Counted from the first letter of the stretch, positions 54,597 through 64,000 are shown. The stretch: DNA of 64,000 nucleotides from Symbiodinium natans (GCA_905221605.1 CAJNDS010002658.1:124001-188000), one strand, 5' to 3'. Numbers and translations are program-made. Notes: generated by a model from the sequence alone, not told the origin.

Positions 54597-55002
54597 GTAC
54601 TCCGTCAAGCAGCCGCCTGACCCCGTGGTTTGCAAGCCCCCCGCCAACGGTATTTTGTGCGCTCCATCTGCAGGCGGAAAGACGGTACTCCTTGTGAGCA
54701 TGATTTTGGAGCAATACCGGGGCTGCTTCGAGCGCATCTATATCTTCTCGCCCTCGGTAGAGGTCGACTCTGCCTGGCAGCCTGTCAAGGATTACATCCG
54801 AGACGAGCTGGGCGTGAATACGGACCGGGAGCAGTGCTGGTGGGAGGATTGGGACGAGGGGGCGCTGCGGAAGATCATCGCCGACCAGAAGCGCATCACC
54901 CAGAAGAGCAAGGAGCTGGGCCTCAAGAAGCTGTACCAGGTTTTGGTCATTCTAGATGACCATGCCGATAATCCTGCGGTGCACCGCAAGACGGGAGATG
55001 GC
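54565..55002 (+). pseudogene. A32/FtsK-like DNA-packaging ATPase, N-terminal part (split by insertion)
   Basis: From ATG 54565: MGKVRLFKTPEYSVKQPPDP, then GILCAPSAGGKTVLLVSMIL with the Walker A loop APSAGGKTVL, IYIFSPSVEVDSAW, and VLVILDDHADNPAVHRKTGD with Walker B VILDD. This is the layout of the genome-packaging ATPase of Polintons, virophages and nucleocytoplasmic large DNA viruses. The gene is interrupted after GAT GGC (55002) by a tandem pair of mobile elements and resumes in frame at 63486. Codon phase is kept on both sides. Confidence 0.8.
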
Positions 55003-55727
55003 TTATCGCTTGTGCCAAAATTGGTTTGAACCCAAAAGCATCATCCGAACCTAGGACAAAGCACAAAGCCCAAAACCGACGACAGTCCCAAGCATTCCTC
55101 CTTTTTCAATCGGTGGGCGAATCAAAGATCCTCGCGTAGACAAAGACGCAACATTTGAATCCCCGGCCGGGGTAGGCTCACGGGACATGCGGACCGTAGA
55201 CCTACAGCAAGGTACCAGAGGCAACAGGCAATGGCGAGAAGGTAGCCGGGAGTTGCAGCTTGCAACAGGCTTGCTCCGGGGGATATCGGGCATGAAGCCG
55301 ACCGGGATGGCCGGGCGGCAAGGCAACGGCTGCTGGCCGATTTACACAGGACCTCGCGGTTGCGGAGCGCGGGCCCCGCAACTGCATACACAGGGTGGGC
55401 TGGGTGGGACAAATTTTCACGGCCCGATGGAGCCCGTGCTGCACGACAAGACACACGCAACAAGTTGCAAATAGCAGCCGCCCTTTAGCTTCACAAAGTA
55501 TGGCATGTTGCACACCCAGGCGCATTGCACAAGCTGCATACATCCACTGCAACCCTGTAAACTGCTGGTCAAGGAATTTGCAAAACATGCAACAGGCAAT
55601 TGTGGAGCATGGGAAACATAACGCATCACGAAAACTTTTGGCTTCAAACAGTGACTAAACGGCAAACCGTTTTCACAGGGCAATTTTTGAAGCAAGCGAT
55701 AAAACACAATTCGCTCGCGAACAGTAA
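55003..55727 (+). mobile_element. Mobile element copy 1, 725-bp deletion derivative
   Basis: Begins TTATCGCTTGTGCCAAAATT and ends ATTCGCTCGCGAACAGTAA. Its first about 135 bases equal the left end of copy 2 (55730-55865) and its last about 318 bases equal the right end of copy 2 (63166-63483), with one visible mismatch in the right part. The middle (about 55140-55408) is not shared. It is flanked by GC at 55001-55002 and 55728-55729. TTATCGCTTG at the left recurs inverted as CAAGCGATAA 24 bases inside the right end. No coding capacity. Confidence 0.8.
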
Positions 55728-55889
55728 GCTTATCGCTTGTGCCAAAATTGGTTTGAACCCAAAAGCATCATCCGAACCTAGGACAAAGCACAAAGCCCAA
55801 AACCGACGACAGTCCCAAGCATTCCTCCTTTTTCAATCGGTGGGCGAATCAAAGATCCTCATGGACAGTACTATGCACATTACGTCAGT

Positions 55890-58800
55890 GCACACTCTTG
55901 CCAACACGTGCGCAACACCACCAACAAAACAACAAGCCCCCAATTAACCGAAATACCCAGGTGGTTGCCATCAAACGTAAGACAGCTTATAGCACAGTCT
56001 CCAGAATTCACCCGCCCCAAGTGGCAGTCACCACTTCCCGAGGCAGTCTACACTATCCCACCCGCAAGGCATTTGCCCACATGGAGCGGGGGCGCAAGGT
56101 TGAAGGCGCAGTCTTGCAAACATCGCGAGGGGAAGACCTCCCTACGGGACTGGCCTTAAGATTGCGCCAGCGCAATGCACACAGACTTCACCACGCAGGT
56201 CAAAGCTGGTAACTGTCAGTCAATTCGGTGTTGAGCTGCGGGGGGGGGGGGGATCGCTGCAGTACCCTCTCCTCCCCCCCCCCCTCCCCTGGGTAATGGT
56301 ATTGCAACCAAGCACCTCTTCATTCATTCGGATGCCCCCCCCAACAGTGCGCGGTACACAAAAGGGGGGGGGGGCTTGCTGCATGGGGACCAGACAGACC
56401 AACGTTACTAAACCAAGAAATCAGCAAGAACAAGCCCGGAGTACCCACAGAGGGCATCCCCCCATCCCCGAGGCTCAAATTCCAAGGCAGCCCAATACTG
56501 TTGAGAGCGCGTATAACCCGAGTACGCAGGGGCTGCCCAACCCGCACATCACGAAACGTGCGGGCCACACCGTACCTCTTCATATGACGAGTCCAAATGT
56601 GCCAATTAAAAATTAGGACCCGGGAAAGCCTTGCATAGGTGAACACGTGTCTTGATCCGGGCCGCCACCGGGTGCTCCAGAGGTACTCGGGCCGCCAGCA
56701 TCTCTGTCCGCACCACACACGGTTAGCTCAGCCTGCATGCGGGGGGGGGTCACGGGACCCAGAGAGTGTTTGCGCCGGCCCAAGGACCAATCCTAAAGGA
56801 AGTTGTTCGGCAAGTTGGGTTCCCGAGCTGAAAGGCATCGGTTCACAAGCCCCCCTTCGATCACACAGTAGGCCTCCGGCACGGAGGTTCTTGGCCCAAC
56901 CCAAGGGGGGTAGGGGAGCGAGCCAACTGTACTATTCAGCTCATCTCACACGCCACAGGGAGTTGACGCAATGAGGGGAATGGACACTTAGTTGGCTCAG
57001 TCTTAGGCTGATCGCTCAAGCTTTCGTCCTCCACTGGCGCACGGGAGGCTTGTTGCATTGGATTCAAGGCGGAACCCTTGAGGGAGACCGACATGACCGT
57101 CACAGGCGGTGGAAAGCAGCAGTCTCTGGGCCAGAGCACGACCCACAGAAGCTCACGCCGGAAATTAGCAATCCCAGACGCATAGCACTAAGTAAGACTC
57201 AGTTGCCACGTAACGGGCACGAGCACAACCCACGCATATTACTCCTGGCAACGGCATACCAAGGTTTATGGCACAGTGCACTTAGCCCCAATGTGCCGCG
57301 CAGCGGCACAGCACACATCAACGCTTTCAGGGTTGCGCTCTCGGCCCCCACTCTCCAAGCACCCATTGGACAGGAGCAATAGAGGGGCGAGGGGCGTTCA
57401 AGCTAAAATTAATTCAGGCGTTTGGTCTGGCAGCCTTTGGCAGCGCCTATCACAAATCAACAGCTCCAATCGCATGTTAAAGGGTCAGGGAGAGCATGTC
57501 AAGCGTCAGACCCACTAGACCCTGTGGGCCAACCTGTGACGTGCTCGGGACGAGCCTGCCATGAGACAGTCAGTGGATCCGGCCGATACTGCCCAGGCAC
57601 CACAGGTTCAAAGGTCGGGCGCCCATAACGACAAGTAGAACCGTCTAACAACAAAACAATACTCCCGACGCGCAAGCCGTGTGTGAGGTCCGGAGGACCG
57701 GGGAGCCCCAGCCAGGCACAACAGGCTTAGATATTCGGGCACCCAGGCGGCAAGGGAACCCTGCGTGCACAAACCAGACGAACGCCGGCTAACCCCTCAG
57801 GCATCCCAAACAGGCACACTGCAGCAGCCTGAAACCACTCAAAAGGCACCCAGACGGCAAGGGAACCCTGCGTGCACAAACCAGACGAACACTGGCTAAC
57901 CCCTCAGGCATCCCAAACAGGCACACTGCAGCAGCCTGAAACCACTCAAAACCAGACATCACCCCAAAACCAGACATCACCCCACATAACCGAACTAGAG
58001 TACAGGCCGGCTGCAGCGCACGGCCGGCTGGCTACGTTGGACAGCCTTAGACTGCTGGAAACATGGGTCAGGAGGGCGGGAGGCCGACAATGCACTGGAA
58101 GTGAGCGGGCGCAGTGCCCCCTGTATAATGGACTCCTGCACACCGAACAAGGCCCTGGCAGGAGGCAGATGCTGTCCGAGAACAGTGTCGGCGGAGGACA
58201 CATTGACGTTGGCTCAGCCCTAGAGTCGTGGCGGGGCAAAGGGCCACGCATGGCTCAATTGTAAACGTAGCAGCGTGTAGACGGGAAGCAGACCACAATT
58301 TCAGCTCGATCCAGGCGCACGCGCGGCACTCACGGCGCAACTGTTGCAGGCCGGGCCTGACCAACATCTAGACCAGGATGAGGAGACATGACAGAGCTGG
58401 TCCAATGAAGACGCGGCGTTGGGCCGTGCACCGGATCAAGTGAGCATCGAACACCCAACGAACCAAGCCACTGGCGAGGCCTCGAGGCCACACATCTTCT
58501 GTGCAGGAGGAACCTTGACTTGCAGTGTTGTATTACCAAGCATTAGCATGGCCACTCGGGGCAGACACGCATGGTGGCACAGCCCACGAGGGGCCCACCT
58601 GGCAAGATCATACCAGACTGTGGAACAGACCCGTAGCAGTCAACACAAGCAGCGCAACACGCAAACACGCGCTAGCTGACCACGCACAGCTCCCACCCAG
58701 AAGCCCAGGTCGGTGGGTAACGAGGCTGGAGAACTTAGGGAAAATCCAACACACCCCGACAGGGTTCGCTTGGACCACAGCAGGTTTTCGCAGCTGAAAT

Positions 58801-59840
58801 GAGGAGCTGGGCAAGCGCAAACGATATGCCACGTCGAATGGCTCACCTTGAGGGAGAGGCCGCAGCCAAACCCTCCACAATGCAAGGTTTGCGACCGGCA
58901 GGACAGCCGAGTGAAGGTTTAAGGAAACATCGTAAGCGAACCCAAAACATATTGACATGCCCATTGGCACGGAGGTGCACACCTGTCCAGGGATGCCGCT
59001 GGGAGGCTGAACGAGGATGTTCACACGTGAAAACGTGGGCAAGTTGCAGAGAGGCCATGGACGCACGCCCAGGCATGACCACCTCGTGGATTTGGCCTGC
59101 ATACAGGCAGGGGGCCCTGCGTCTGGTTCGGTGCGCCATGCGGACCACCGCAGAGCTGCGCAAGGCGTGGATGGTATCCTGTGGACAACAGCCTGGAGAC
59201 TTGCCTGGGCTCCAAGGGATCACGCCACTTGCATTGCATGAAAGCAGGTAATTTGGAATGCTTGGCCGATGTCCCAAGATATTGCCCGCACAAGCGGGGC
59301 GTCTGGGTGGATATCGAAGACGTCGTTCAGGAGGCCACATGTCACCTCAGGTGCATCAGACATGGCATGCACTGCTACTTCAAACCTTGCAGGCATTGTC
59401 TGCAGACCAGATGGCACTAGACAATACAAACTCACATGGCGGGAAAAGCCAAAAGCAACGTGAAGCAAGGCCCTAACATGATACATGAGTCCATGAACAT
59501 GGCTTTGAGCCTTCATCCTTGCACGAGCACCCATGGTGCAACGGACATATGGCACCATGGCCATGTTGTATGACAGCCCCTTGGCTCATACAAAGGCACC
59601 ATGTGCCGCTTCATGAGACCCACATAGCCCCTTGGCTGAGCAGACATTTGCTCGTCTCATGACATCACATCATAAACATGCGCAAACACATGCGTGAGCG
59701 CCCACTCATTTCCTTTTTTCGACATTACGAACTGCTTCCTCATCGCTAGGCAGTCTTTGCACCGCTTCCAGACGAGTGCCTCGGCGCCAAACGAATCCAG
59801 GGGCGCAGAAAGCGCAAAACACATTTGCCCCTAAGCCGGC
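55890..59840. other. Interior of copy 2 without recognisable genes
   Basis: Homopolymer G/C tracts at 56238-56252, 56275-56288 and 56361-56375 are potential G-quadruplex or sequencing-difficult sites. Frames on both strands (for example minus 58608-59102 and 58843-59340) have no domain. The stretch may be a long non-coding region or contain small exons I cannot read. Confidence 0.4.
57739..57950 (+). repeat. 106-bp tandem duplication
   Basis: GGCACCCAGGCGGCAAGGGA and the following 86 bases (to CTGAAACCACTCAAAA) are repeated immediately with about four changes. CCAGACATCACCCC follows twice. It lies in the non-coding part of mobile element copy 2. Confidence 0.85.
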
Positions 59841-61661
59841 TCAAGAACAAAGCCCCGTAACGTGATCACGCGTCAAAGCGGAAAGACAACTGCGGGCATT
59901 GAAATTATGAGCGCGGATAAACGCTTGGAGCCGCTCGCTAGCGGGTGCACCCACCAACCTTGTTTGAAGGGCCCAAAATGAGGTCATTTTGCGTGGCCCC
60001 AAGAGGCTCGCCTGGGGCACAGGAAGGCAACAATTGGCGTCAAGGATGACGAGGTGAAACGCTTCACCTGTTAAGCCTTCGCGCACTTGTTGCAGGGAGA
60101 TCTCATCCCGGAATTTAAAGTTTGGCGGGACCTTGAGGCCCCACTGCTTCTGTCCAAGGTCCCTACACTTGATACCTGCAAGAGTTGCCCGGAACACAAC
60201 CCGACAACATTGAAGGGCCAAAGAGGTGCATGCCGTGGGGGGCAGAGTTGGGCCATCCAACAAAGCAGTCAACGGAACCACACGTTCCGTGATGACATAA
60301 TGAGCCCGGCACAAACCGTCTGCTCCAAGGGACACCCAAATGGAGCCACTGCCGAAGATGCGGGTAAAGGCTGCCGGACACGCAGCAGCACTCTTAACCT
60401 CATTCACATTGTCAGCATCGTTTTCAGCGAGCTTCACCACAAGGCTTGCAGCTGGCCCTTCACCCCGAAGGTGGTACACTTTCCGGAAACCCCCTTTGAG
60501 CCCTGGCGCCCTGCTCGACCCCAAGACTGACAGGCTTTCACCATTCACTTCCAGGGTCAGGTGAAGGTCATCCGGGAACATGTCGCTGCCTGTTAGAACC
60601 CCTGAAGCACGCAAAAGCTTCATTGAGGGCATTGCTTGTGCGCTGCTGGGGATTGCCTCTTGAGCGGCATCCTGAACCGGCACAGCAGGGAGCGCATCAT
60701 GAGCAACATTCTGAGCCGGAGCCGGAGTGAGGAAAGAGCCACCTTGACTCTCGACCAAGCAATTTCCGCAAATGTCGAAGTCGCAGACCCTACAACCCCA
60801 AAGCAAGCGCCGCGTGGTGAACACGCGTTTGCAAGCACTGCACCACCATCCAGGCTCAGGAGACCCAAAGGAGAACAAGGGATGACCCGCAGAACACGTG
60901 GGACGAGCATCAAGCCTGGCCAGAAAGGCCTCTGCACAATCCTGCGTGATGCCCTCGTCAGACGAAGCAGAGCCACTGGATCGGCTGGTACTTTCGGGCT
61001 CCCTCTTCTTGCGCTTAGGGCTAGGAGGTCGTGGGGGCATTGGCCGATCACCAGAAAGCAAGGACGTTGATGCTTCAGGCACACATTCCAGGAATGGGGC
61101 ATCTGACCTGTTGCTGGAAGGGTAGGCCGCGGCACGCTTAGGGAGACATTCAGTCCTGCGGGGAATGGATCCAGGACCAGTAAAAACAGGTCGTGAACTC
61201 AACGGGGCAACCACCCTTGGTTTCTCAGGCAAAGACACCTTTCCAGGAACATCACGGACACCTGCTGGCCCCATGAATATTCGCCTTTGGAACGGTCTGA
61301 CCTCATCCACCATCGCACCGGCGGACGCACATTGCCCCGAACTTTCCGACACAGCAGGAGCCTTGGCTGATGGACTCGACTCATCGAGCTTACGAGCTCT
61401 GGACACCTCTAGGGAGAACGCGCTGATTGCACCTGAGGGGGCCTCGAGCTGAGGGCTCATAACCAGCTGCGCGTACTTGGCAGAGCCGCCAAGGGGATTG
61501 CCAGTGGGCTCTGTGGTGGCCTCACTGGCGCTAGAGGCCTTGTTGAAGGTTCCGGCCTCCCTCCCCGTGGCACAAGGTCCGCTTGGACCGTGGCCTGGTC
61601 CACCACAGGCAACCTGGTTCTTATCGAAGCCCAACTGCACCTCGGAATATGGCGCACCCAC
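59841..61661 (-). CDS. DC1/ZZ-like zinc-finger plus kinase-like protein in the mobile element
   Basis: 606 residues. Residues 1-200 are Ser/Pro-rich and disordered. A basic cluster PSPKRKKREPE (about 213-223) resembles a nuclear localisation signal. Residues 255-301 are a zinc-finger: CSAGHPLF..., WWCSACKRVF, WGCRVCDFDICGNC, the DC1/ZZ-like spacing. Residues 388-570 look like a divergent protein-kinase fold: GGFRKVYHLRG loop, SLVVKLAEN with Lys 410, hinge AHYVITERVVPL, CRDLGQKQWGLK as catalytic loop (DLGxxxxG) and LVILDAN in place of DFG. It ends at TAG or TGA by 59841. The upstream frame at 61457-62818 probably encodes the N-terminal half, so a frameshift or intron lies near 61.5-61.66 kb. 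What it does for the element is unknown. Confidence 0.6.
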   Translation of the reverse strand: MGAPYSEVQLGFDKNQVACGGPGHGPSGPCATGREAGTFNKASSASEATTEPTGNPLGGSAKYAQLVMSPQLEAPSGAISAFSLEVSRARKLDESSPSAKAPAVSESSGQCASAGAMVDEVRPFQRRIFMGPAGVRDVPGKVSLPEKPRVVAPLSSRPVFTGPGSIPRRTECLPKRAAAYPSSNRSDAPFLECVPEASTSLLSGDRPMPPRPPSPKRKKREPESTSRSSGSASSDEGITQDCAEAFLARLDARPTCSAGHPLFSFGSPEPGWWCSACKRVFTTRRLLWGCRVCDFDICGNCLVESQGGSFLTPAPAQNVAHDALPAVPVQDAAQEAIPSSAQAMPSMKLLRASGVLTGSDMFPDDLHLTLEVNGESLSVLGSSRAPGLKGGFRKVYHLRGEGPAASLVVKLAENDADNVNEVKSAAACPAAFTRIFGSGSIWVSLGADGLCRAHYVITERVVPLTALLDGPTLPPTACTSLALQCCRVVFRATLAGIKCRDLGQKQWGLKVPPNFKFRDEISLQQVREGLTGEAFHLVILDANCCLPVPQASLLGPRKMTSFWALQTRLVGAPASERLQAFIRAHNFNARSCLSALTRDHVTGLCS

Positions 61662-62818
61662 AGTTTCACATCACTCTGCGGGTGAACTCCGGGCCTGGAG
61701 ACGCATTCAGGTGGCGCAAGTCTAACAGCTTGTTCGGACTCAACCCTATGAGAGGCCTTGGTCCTAGCCGTCGTTGTCACCTCCCTCGACGAAGTTTTGG
61801 AGGCACTCTCACGATCGGGTGCCGCATCTCCCACACCTTGGAGGGGCGAGCTGGGTAGAGTGCGTTGATGTGCGCTCGACACATCATACCTGACTGGCTG
61901 CCCAAGAGGTCTGTCTGGGGGATCAAAAGCATCACCCTTACCCAGGTGAACCCCGACTTGCCCAGGCGCACTACGCTCTGTCTCGCAAAGAATTCCGGAA
62001 GCCCCAGGAGACCAAGCCCTAACAGCACGGGTTGCACGCAATGCATCACTATGCTGGCCAGAAGGAGAGGACCCCACGCACGCGCCATCACCTAAAATTT
62101 CGCCATCAGGTTTCACGGGCACCAAATCTTCGGCTTCACTCCCACGTAGCGTTGCACGAGCCTGCGATGTACCGGCGGGGCTTGCTTGGACATGGGATCC
62201 GAACGCCTTGCCAACCGGTGCACTATCTTTAGGCTCTGGGAACACGGGTTGGCCATCAGGTTTCTCAGGCACCAAATCAACGGGATCACTCCCACGTAGC
62301 GAAACACGAGGCTGTGATGACTGAGCATTGCCCATCTCCTTCGGGACACCATCAGCCTGGTAGCTAGGCTCACCAGGCTCAGAGCCCACAGCTTTTGGAG
62401 CTTGGATGGTGGGCTCACCCTCAACCAGAGCATCTCCCTGGGCGCTGGCACGCCCTTTCGGGACACCGTCAGCTTGGTAGCTAGGCTCACCAGGCTCAGA
62501 GCCCACATCTTCTGAAGCTCGGATGGGTGCCTCACCCTCAACCGGCGCATCTCCCTGGGCGTTGGCACAACCTCCCCTCTTAACCGAAGCAGACCGCCCA
62601 GAGGGATTCTTCCTGAAGCGCTTAACAACGCACACAGGGGCCACAGCAGGGGGCGCGGAACCCGCAGGGACGGGCAAGTCCGGAGACGCAGCTGAGCCAG
62701 GCAACGCCATCATCGGTCGTAGACGGCCAGGTACCAGGCAATCACGCAGTGAGCACACCAATGGTGGTTGTGGTTGATACGGTAGCGTATGCACCCGTTG
62801 CGACCACACTGCTGACAA
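61457..62818 (-). CDS. N-terminal, Pro/Ser-rich half of the mobile-element protein
   Basis: 453 residues, low complexity, mostly disordered. Two tandem units of about 39 residues are visible (VGSEPGEPSYQADGVPK twice), with DNA counterparts at about 62340-62560, and a second pair of related units (LRGSDPVDLVPEKPDG and LRGSEAEDLVPVKPDG). It overlaps the downstream frame by about 200 bases in a different phase. Confidence 0.5.
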   Translation of the reverse strand: MSAVWSQRVHTLPYQPQPPLVCSLRDCLVPGRLRPMMALPGSAASPDLPVPAGSAPPAVAPVCVVKRFRKNPSGRSASVKRGGCANAQGDAPVEGEAPIRASEDVGSEPGEPSYQADGVPKGRASAQGDALVEGEPTIQAPKAVGSEPGEPSYQADGVPKEMGNAQSSQPRVSLRGSDPVDLVPEKPDGQPVFPEPKDSAPVGKAFGSHVQASPAGTSQARATLRGSEAEDLVPVKPDGEILGDGACVGSSPSGQHSDALRATRAVRAWSPGASGILCETERSAPGQVGVHLGKGDAFDPPDRPLGQPVRYDVSSAHQRTLPSSPLQGVGDAAPDRESASKTSSREVTTTARTKASHRVESEQAVRLAPPECVSRPGVHPQSDVKLWVRHIPRCSWASIRTRLPVVDQATVQADLVPRGGRPEPSTRPLAPVRPPQSPLAIPLAALPSTRSWL

Positions 62819-62898
62819 AGCTGCTGACAGGCCGGTATAGGGGGATCCTGCTCAACGAGCGGCTGTTCCGGAGCACGACGACCACAGGTGGACCCCAT
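62710..62898 (-). CDS. Small Cys/His-rich frame, possible zinc-finger
   Basis: 62 residues ending AWYLAVYDR-stop. It contains CQQLCQQCGRNGCIRYRINH and HHWCAHC, a C-x2-C-x3-C...C-x2-C pattern that could bind zinc. It overlaps the start of the Pro-rich frame and may be its true N-terminus, joined by a frameshift. Confidence 0.4.
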   Translation of the reverse strand: MGSTCGRRAPEQPLVEQDPPIPACQQLCQQCGRNGCIRYRINHNHHWCAHCVIAWYLAVYDR

Positions 62899-63485
62899 GG
62901 GAGGCTAACAAAGGCTGATGACAAGCAAAAGGCAAGCCACGCCCAAGCAGAAGCCTGAACAGAAACAGGAAGAGGCAGTCCTGGCAGGACTCACGGGGCT
63001 GCGGGCCCCCAAGTGCACAGGAGAACACAGCGCGGCTTGCCCACGGAGGCGAGCTCCCATCCGCTGCCTGCTTCACGCAGGCAACTTGCACTGGGCCTAA
63101 GGCCAAGGTTGGAGGATGGGGCCTGTTGAAGAAAGACCTGTTTGGAGCCCCAACCTCGTTGACGACAAATTTTCACGGCCCGATGGAGCCCGTGCTGCAC
63201 GACAAGACACACGCAACAAGTTGCAAATATCAGCCGCCCTTTAGCTTCACAAAGTATGGCATGTTGCACACCCAGGCGCATTGCACAAGCTGCATACATC
63301 CACTGCAACCCTGTAAACTGCTGGTCAAGGAATTTGCAAAACATGCAACAGGCAATTGTGGAGCATGGGAAACATAACGCATCACGAAAACTTTTGGCTT
63401 CAAACAGTGACTAAACGGCAAACCGTTTTCACAGGGCAATTTTTGAAGCAAGCGATAAAACACAATTCGCTCGCGAACAGTAAGC

Positions 63486-63854
63486 GTTTTGGACACGCTT
63501 TTCATCCGTGGCCGACACTTCTGCATCAACACCTGGGTGAGCACCCAGAAGCTGCGGCTCATGAGCTCCGCCGTGCGGGTCAACGTCATGTTCTACTGCG
63601 TCTTCCGGTTGCGAAACCAACTGGAGCTGGATGCCTTGGTGGAGGAGCTGAGCGCCATGCTCCCGAAAGAAACCCTCTACGCCATGTACGAGGAGGCCAC
63701 GAGGGAGCCCTACAGCTTCTGGTTCGTTAACCTCCGCGCGCCCAAGGAAGACATGTTTTGGGTGCGCTTCGACCGGAAGTTCTTGCTAAATGGGGACGCT
63801 CCTGAGCCAGATGGCGGCCAAGTTGTTGGGGGGAGGCCCGATGTGCGAAAGTGA
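63486..63854 (+). pseudogene. A32/FtsK-like packaging ATPase, C-terminal part
   Basis: Resumes in the phase of the N-terminal half with VLDTLFIRGRHFCINTWVST and QKLRLMSS: the RGRH and sensor-type TQ strand of packaging ATPases. It continues RVNVMFYCVFRLRNQLELDA and EATREPYSFWFVNL, and ends at TGA (63852-63854). Without the insertion the protein would be about 270 residues, normal for the family. Confidence 0.8.
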
Positions 63855-64000
63855 GTGCAGCAACATAAGGTGCTGCACCAGCACGCAGGGCATCTACGAC
63901 CCCAGCCACTGGCCGCCGCCAGAGAGGCCCCGGCAAACCTCCGACGGGTCCAACGCCAGCGAGTTCTCGGTGCGGCCCACCCTTTTTTTAAGGCGCCGTT
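63790..64000 (+). CDS. Start of a small viral-type protein, partial at window end
   Basis: ATG at 63790 opens MGTLLSQMAAKLLGGGPMCE, overlapping the ATPase end by 65 bases in another phase, and stays open to the window edge (70 codons). The MGxxxS start fits N-myristoylation. Cys-rich then Pro-rich (CSNIRCC, DPSHWPPPERPRQ). Position after the packaging ATPase suggests a structural or membrane protein; the family is not recognised. Confidence 0.5.
   Translation, partial: MGTLLSQMAAKLLGGGPMCESECSNIRCCTSTQGIYDPSHWPPPERPRQTSDGSNASEFSVRPTLFLRRR

Larger units (their letters stand above)
55730..63483 (+). mobile_element. Mobile element copy 2, 7,754 bp, carrying a kinase-like gene
   Basis: It has the same left and right ends and the same orientation as copy 1, directly joined to it through the dinucleotide GC; GC also precedes the resumed ATPase at 63484-63485. 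The interior holds G- and C-runs at 56238-56375, a 106-bp tandem duplication at 57739-57950 and a minus-strand gene at 59841-62898. No transposase, integrase, reverse transcriptase or recombinase is recognisable, so the mobilising enzyme is either unrecognised or supplied in trans. Confidence 0.75.

Overview
The window looks like nuclear DNA of a dinoflagellate, probably a Suessiales or Symbiodiniaceae type, though the species cannot be told from sequence alone. The evidence is four relics of the 22-nt dinoflagellate spliced leader (core GCCATTTTGGCTCAAG), at least one clear GC-AG intron, short interstitial TTTAGGG telomere-type tracts, many small exons separated by low-complexity introns, a PPR gene, an R2-type (restriction-like endonuclease) LINE, and a Crinkler/RHS-type NTPase-nuclease gene. 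No bacterial operons, rRNA genes, convincing tRNAs or CRISPR arrays are visible.

Layout. 0.8-2.8 kb: an intronless kinase-like retrogene (minus) with a spliced-leader relic at its 5' end. 3.0-7.8 kb: a multi-exon leucine-rich-repeat gene (minus), with an AT-rich intron that also holds a 257-bp terminal-inverted-repeat element. 9.5-11.9 kb: scattered candidate exons (minus). 12.7-18.7 kb, possibly to 21.8 kb: a multi-exon coiled-coil gene (minus). 22.0-24.5 kb: a multi-exon conserved protein of unknown function (minus). 25.3-27.0 kb: a PPR gene (minus) with a readable GC-AG intron. 28.9-30.0 kb: an SGNH/GDSL hydrolase spread over small exons (minus). 33.3-38.4 kb: an R2-like LINE (plus), possibly beginning at a spliced-leader relic. 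38.4-41.3 kb: two more leader relics in otherwise featureless DNA. 41.3-46.5 kb: a Crinkler-like gene (minus) with signal peptide, coiled coil, P-loop NTPase and PD-(D/E)xK nuclease exons. 46.8-49.5 kb: two minisatellite systems, each of which flips strand half way.

50.1-64.0 kb holds the most unusual content. It is a GC-rich, Polinton- or virophage-like endogenous viral element. Its parts are a frameshift-ridden fusion of family-B DNA polymerase, HNH nuclease and SF1 helicase; a convergent small gene that may encode a replication or ssDNA-binding protein; a C5-cytosine methyltransferase; an A32/FtsK-like genome-packaging ATPase; and the start of a small capsid-region or membrane-type gene. 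The ATPase is split at 55.0 kb by two head-to-tail copies of one mobile element, a 725-bp deletion derivative followed by a 7.75-kb copy. The long copy carries a frameshifted gene for a zinc-finger, kinase-like protein. ATPase coding resumes in frame at 63.48 kb. The outer edges also fit a GC-AG intron whose removal would restore the reading frame, so the element may be introner-like.

Reading the genes together: the cellular part is ordinary exon-poor, intron-rich dinoflagellate sequence. The rest records at least three kinds of gene traffic: mRNA retroposition, LINE activity, and integration of a DNA virus or Polinton that was later hit by another mobile element. All assignments rest on motif reading by eye; exon borders are approximate unless stated.
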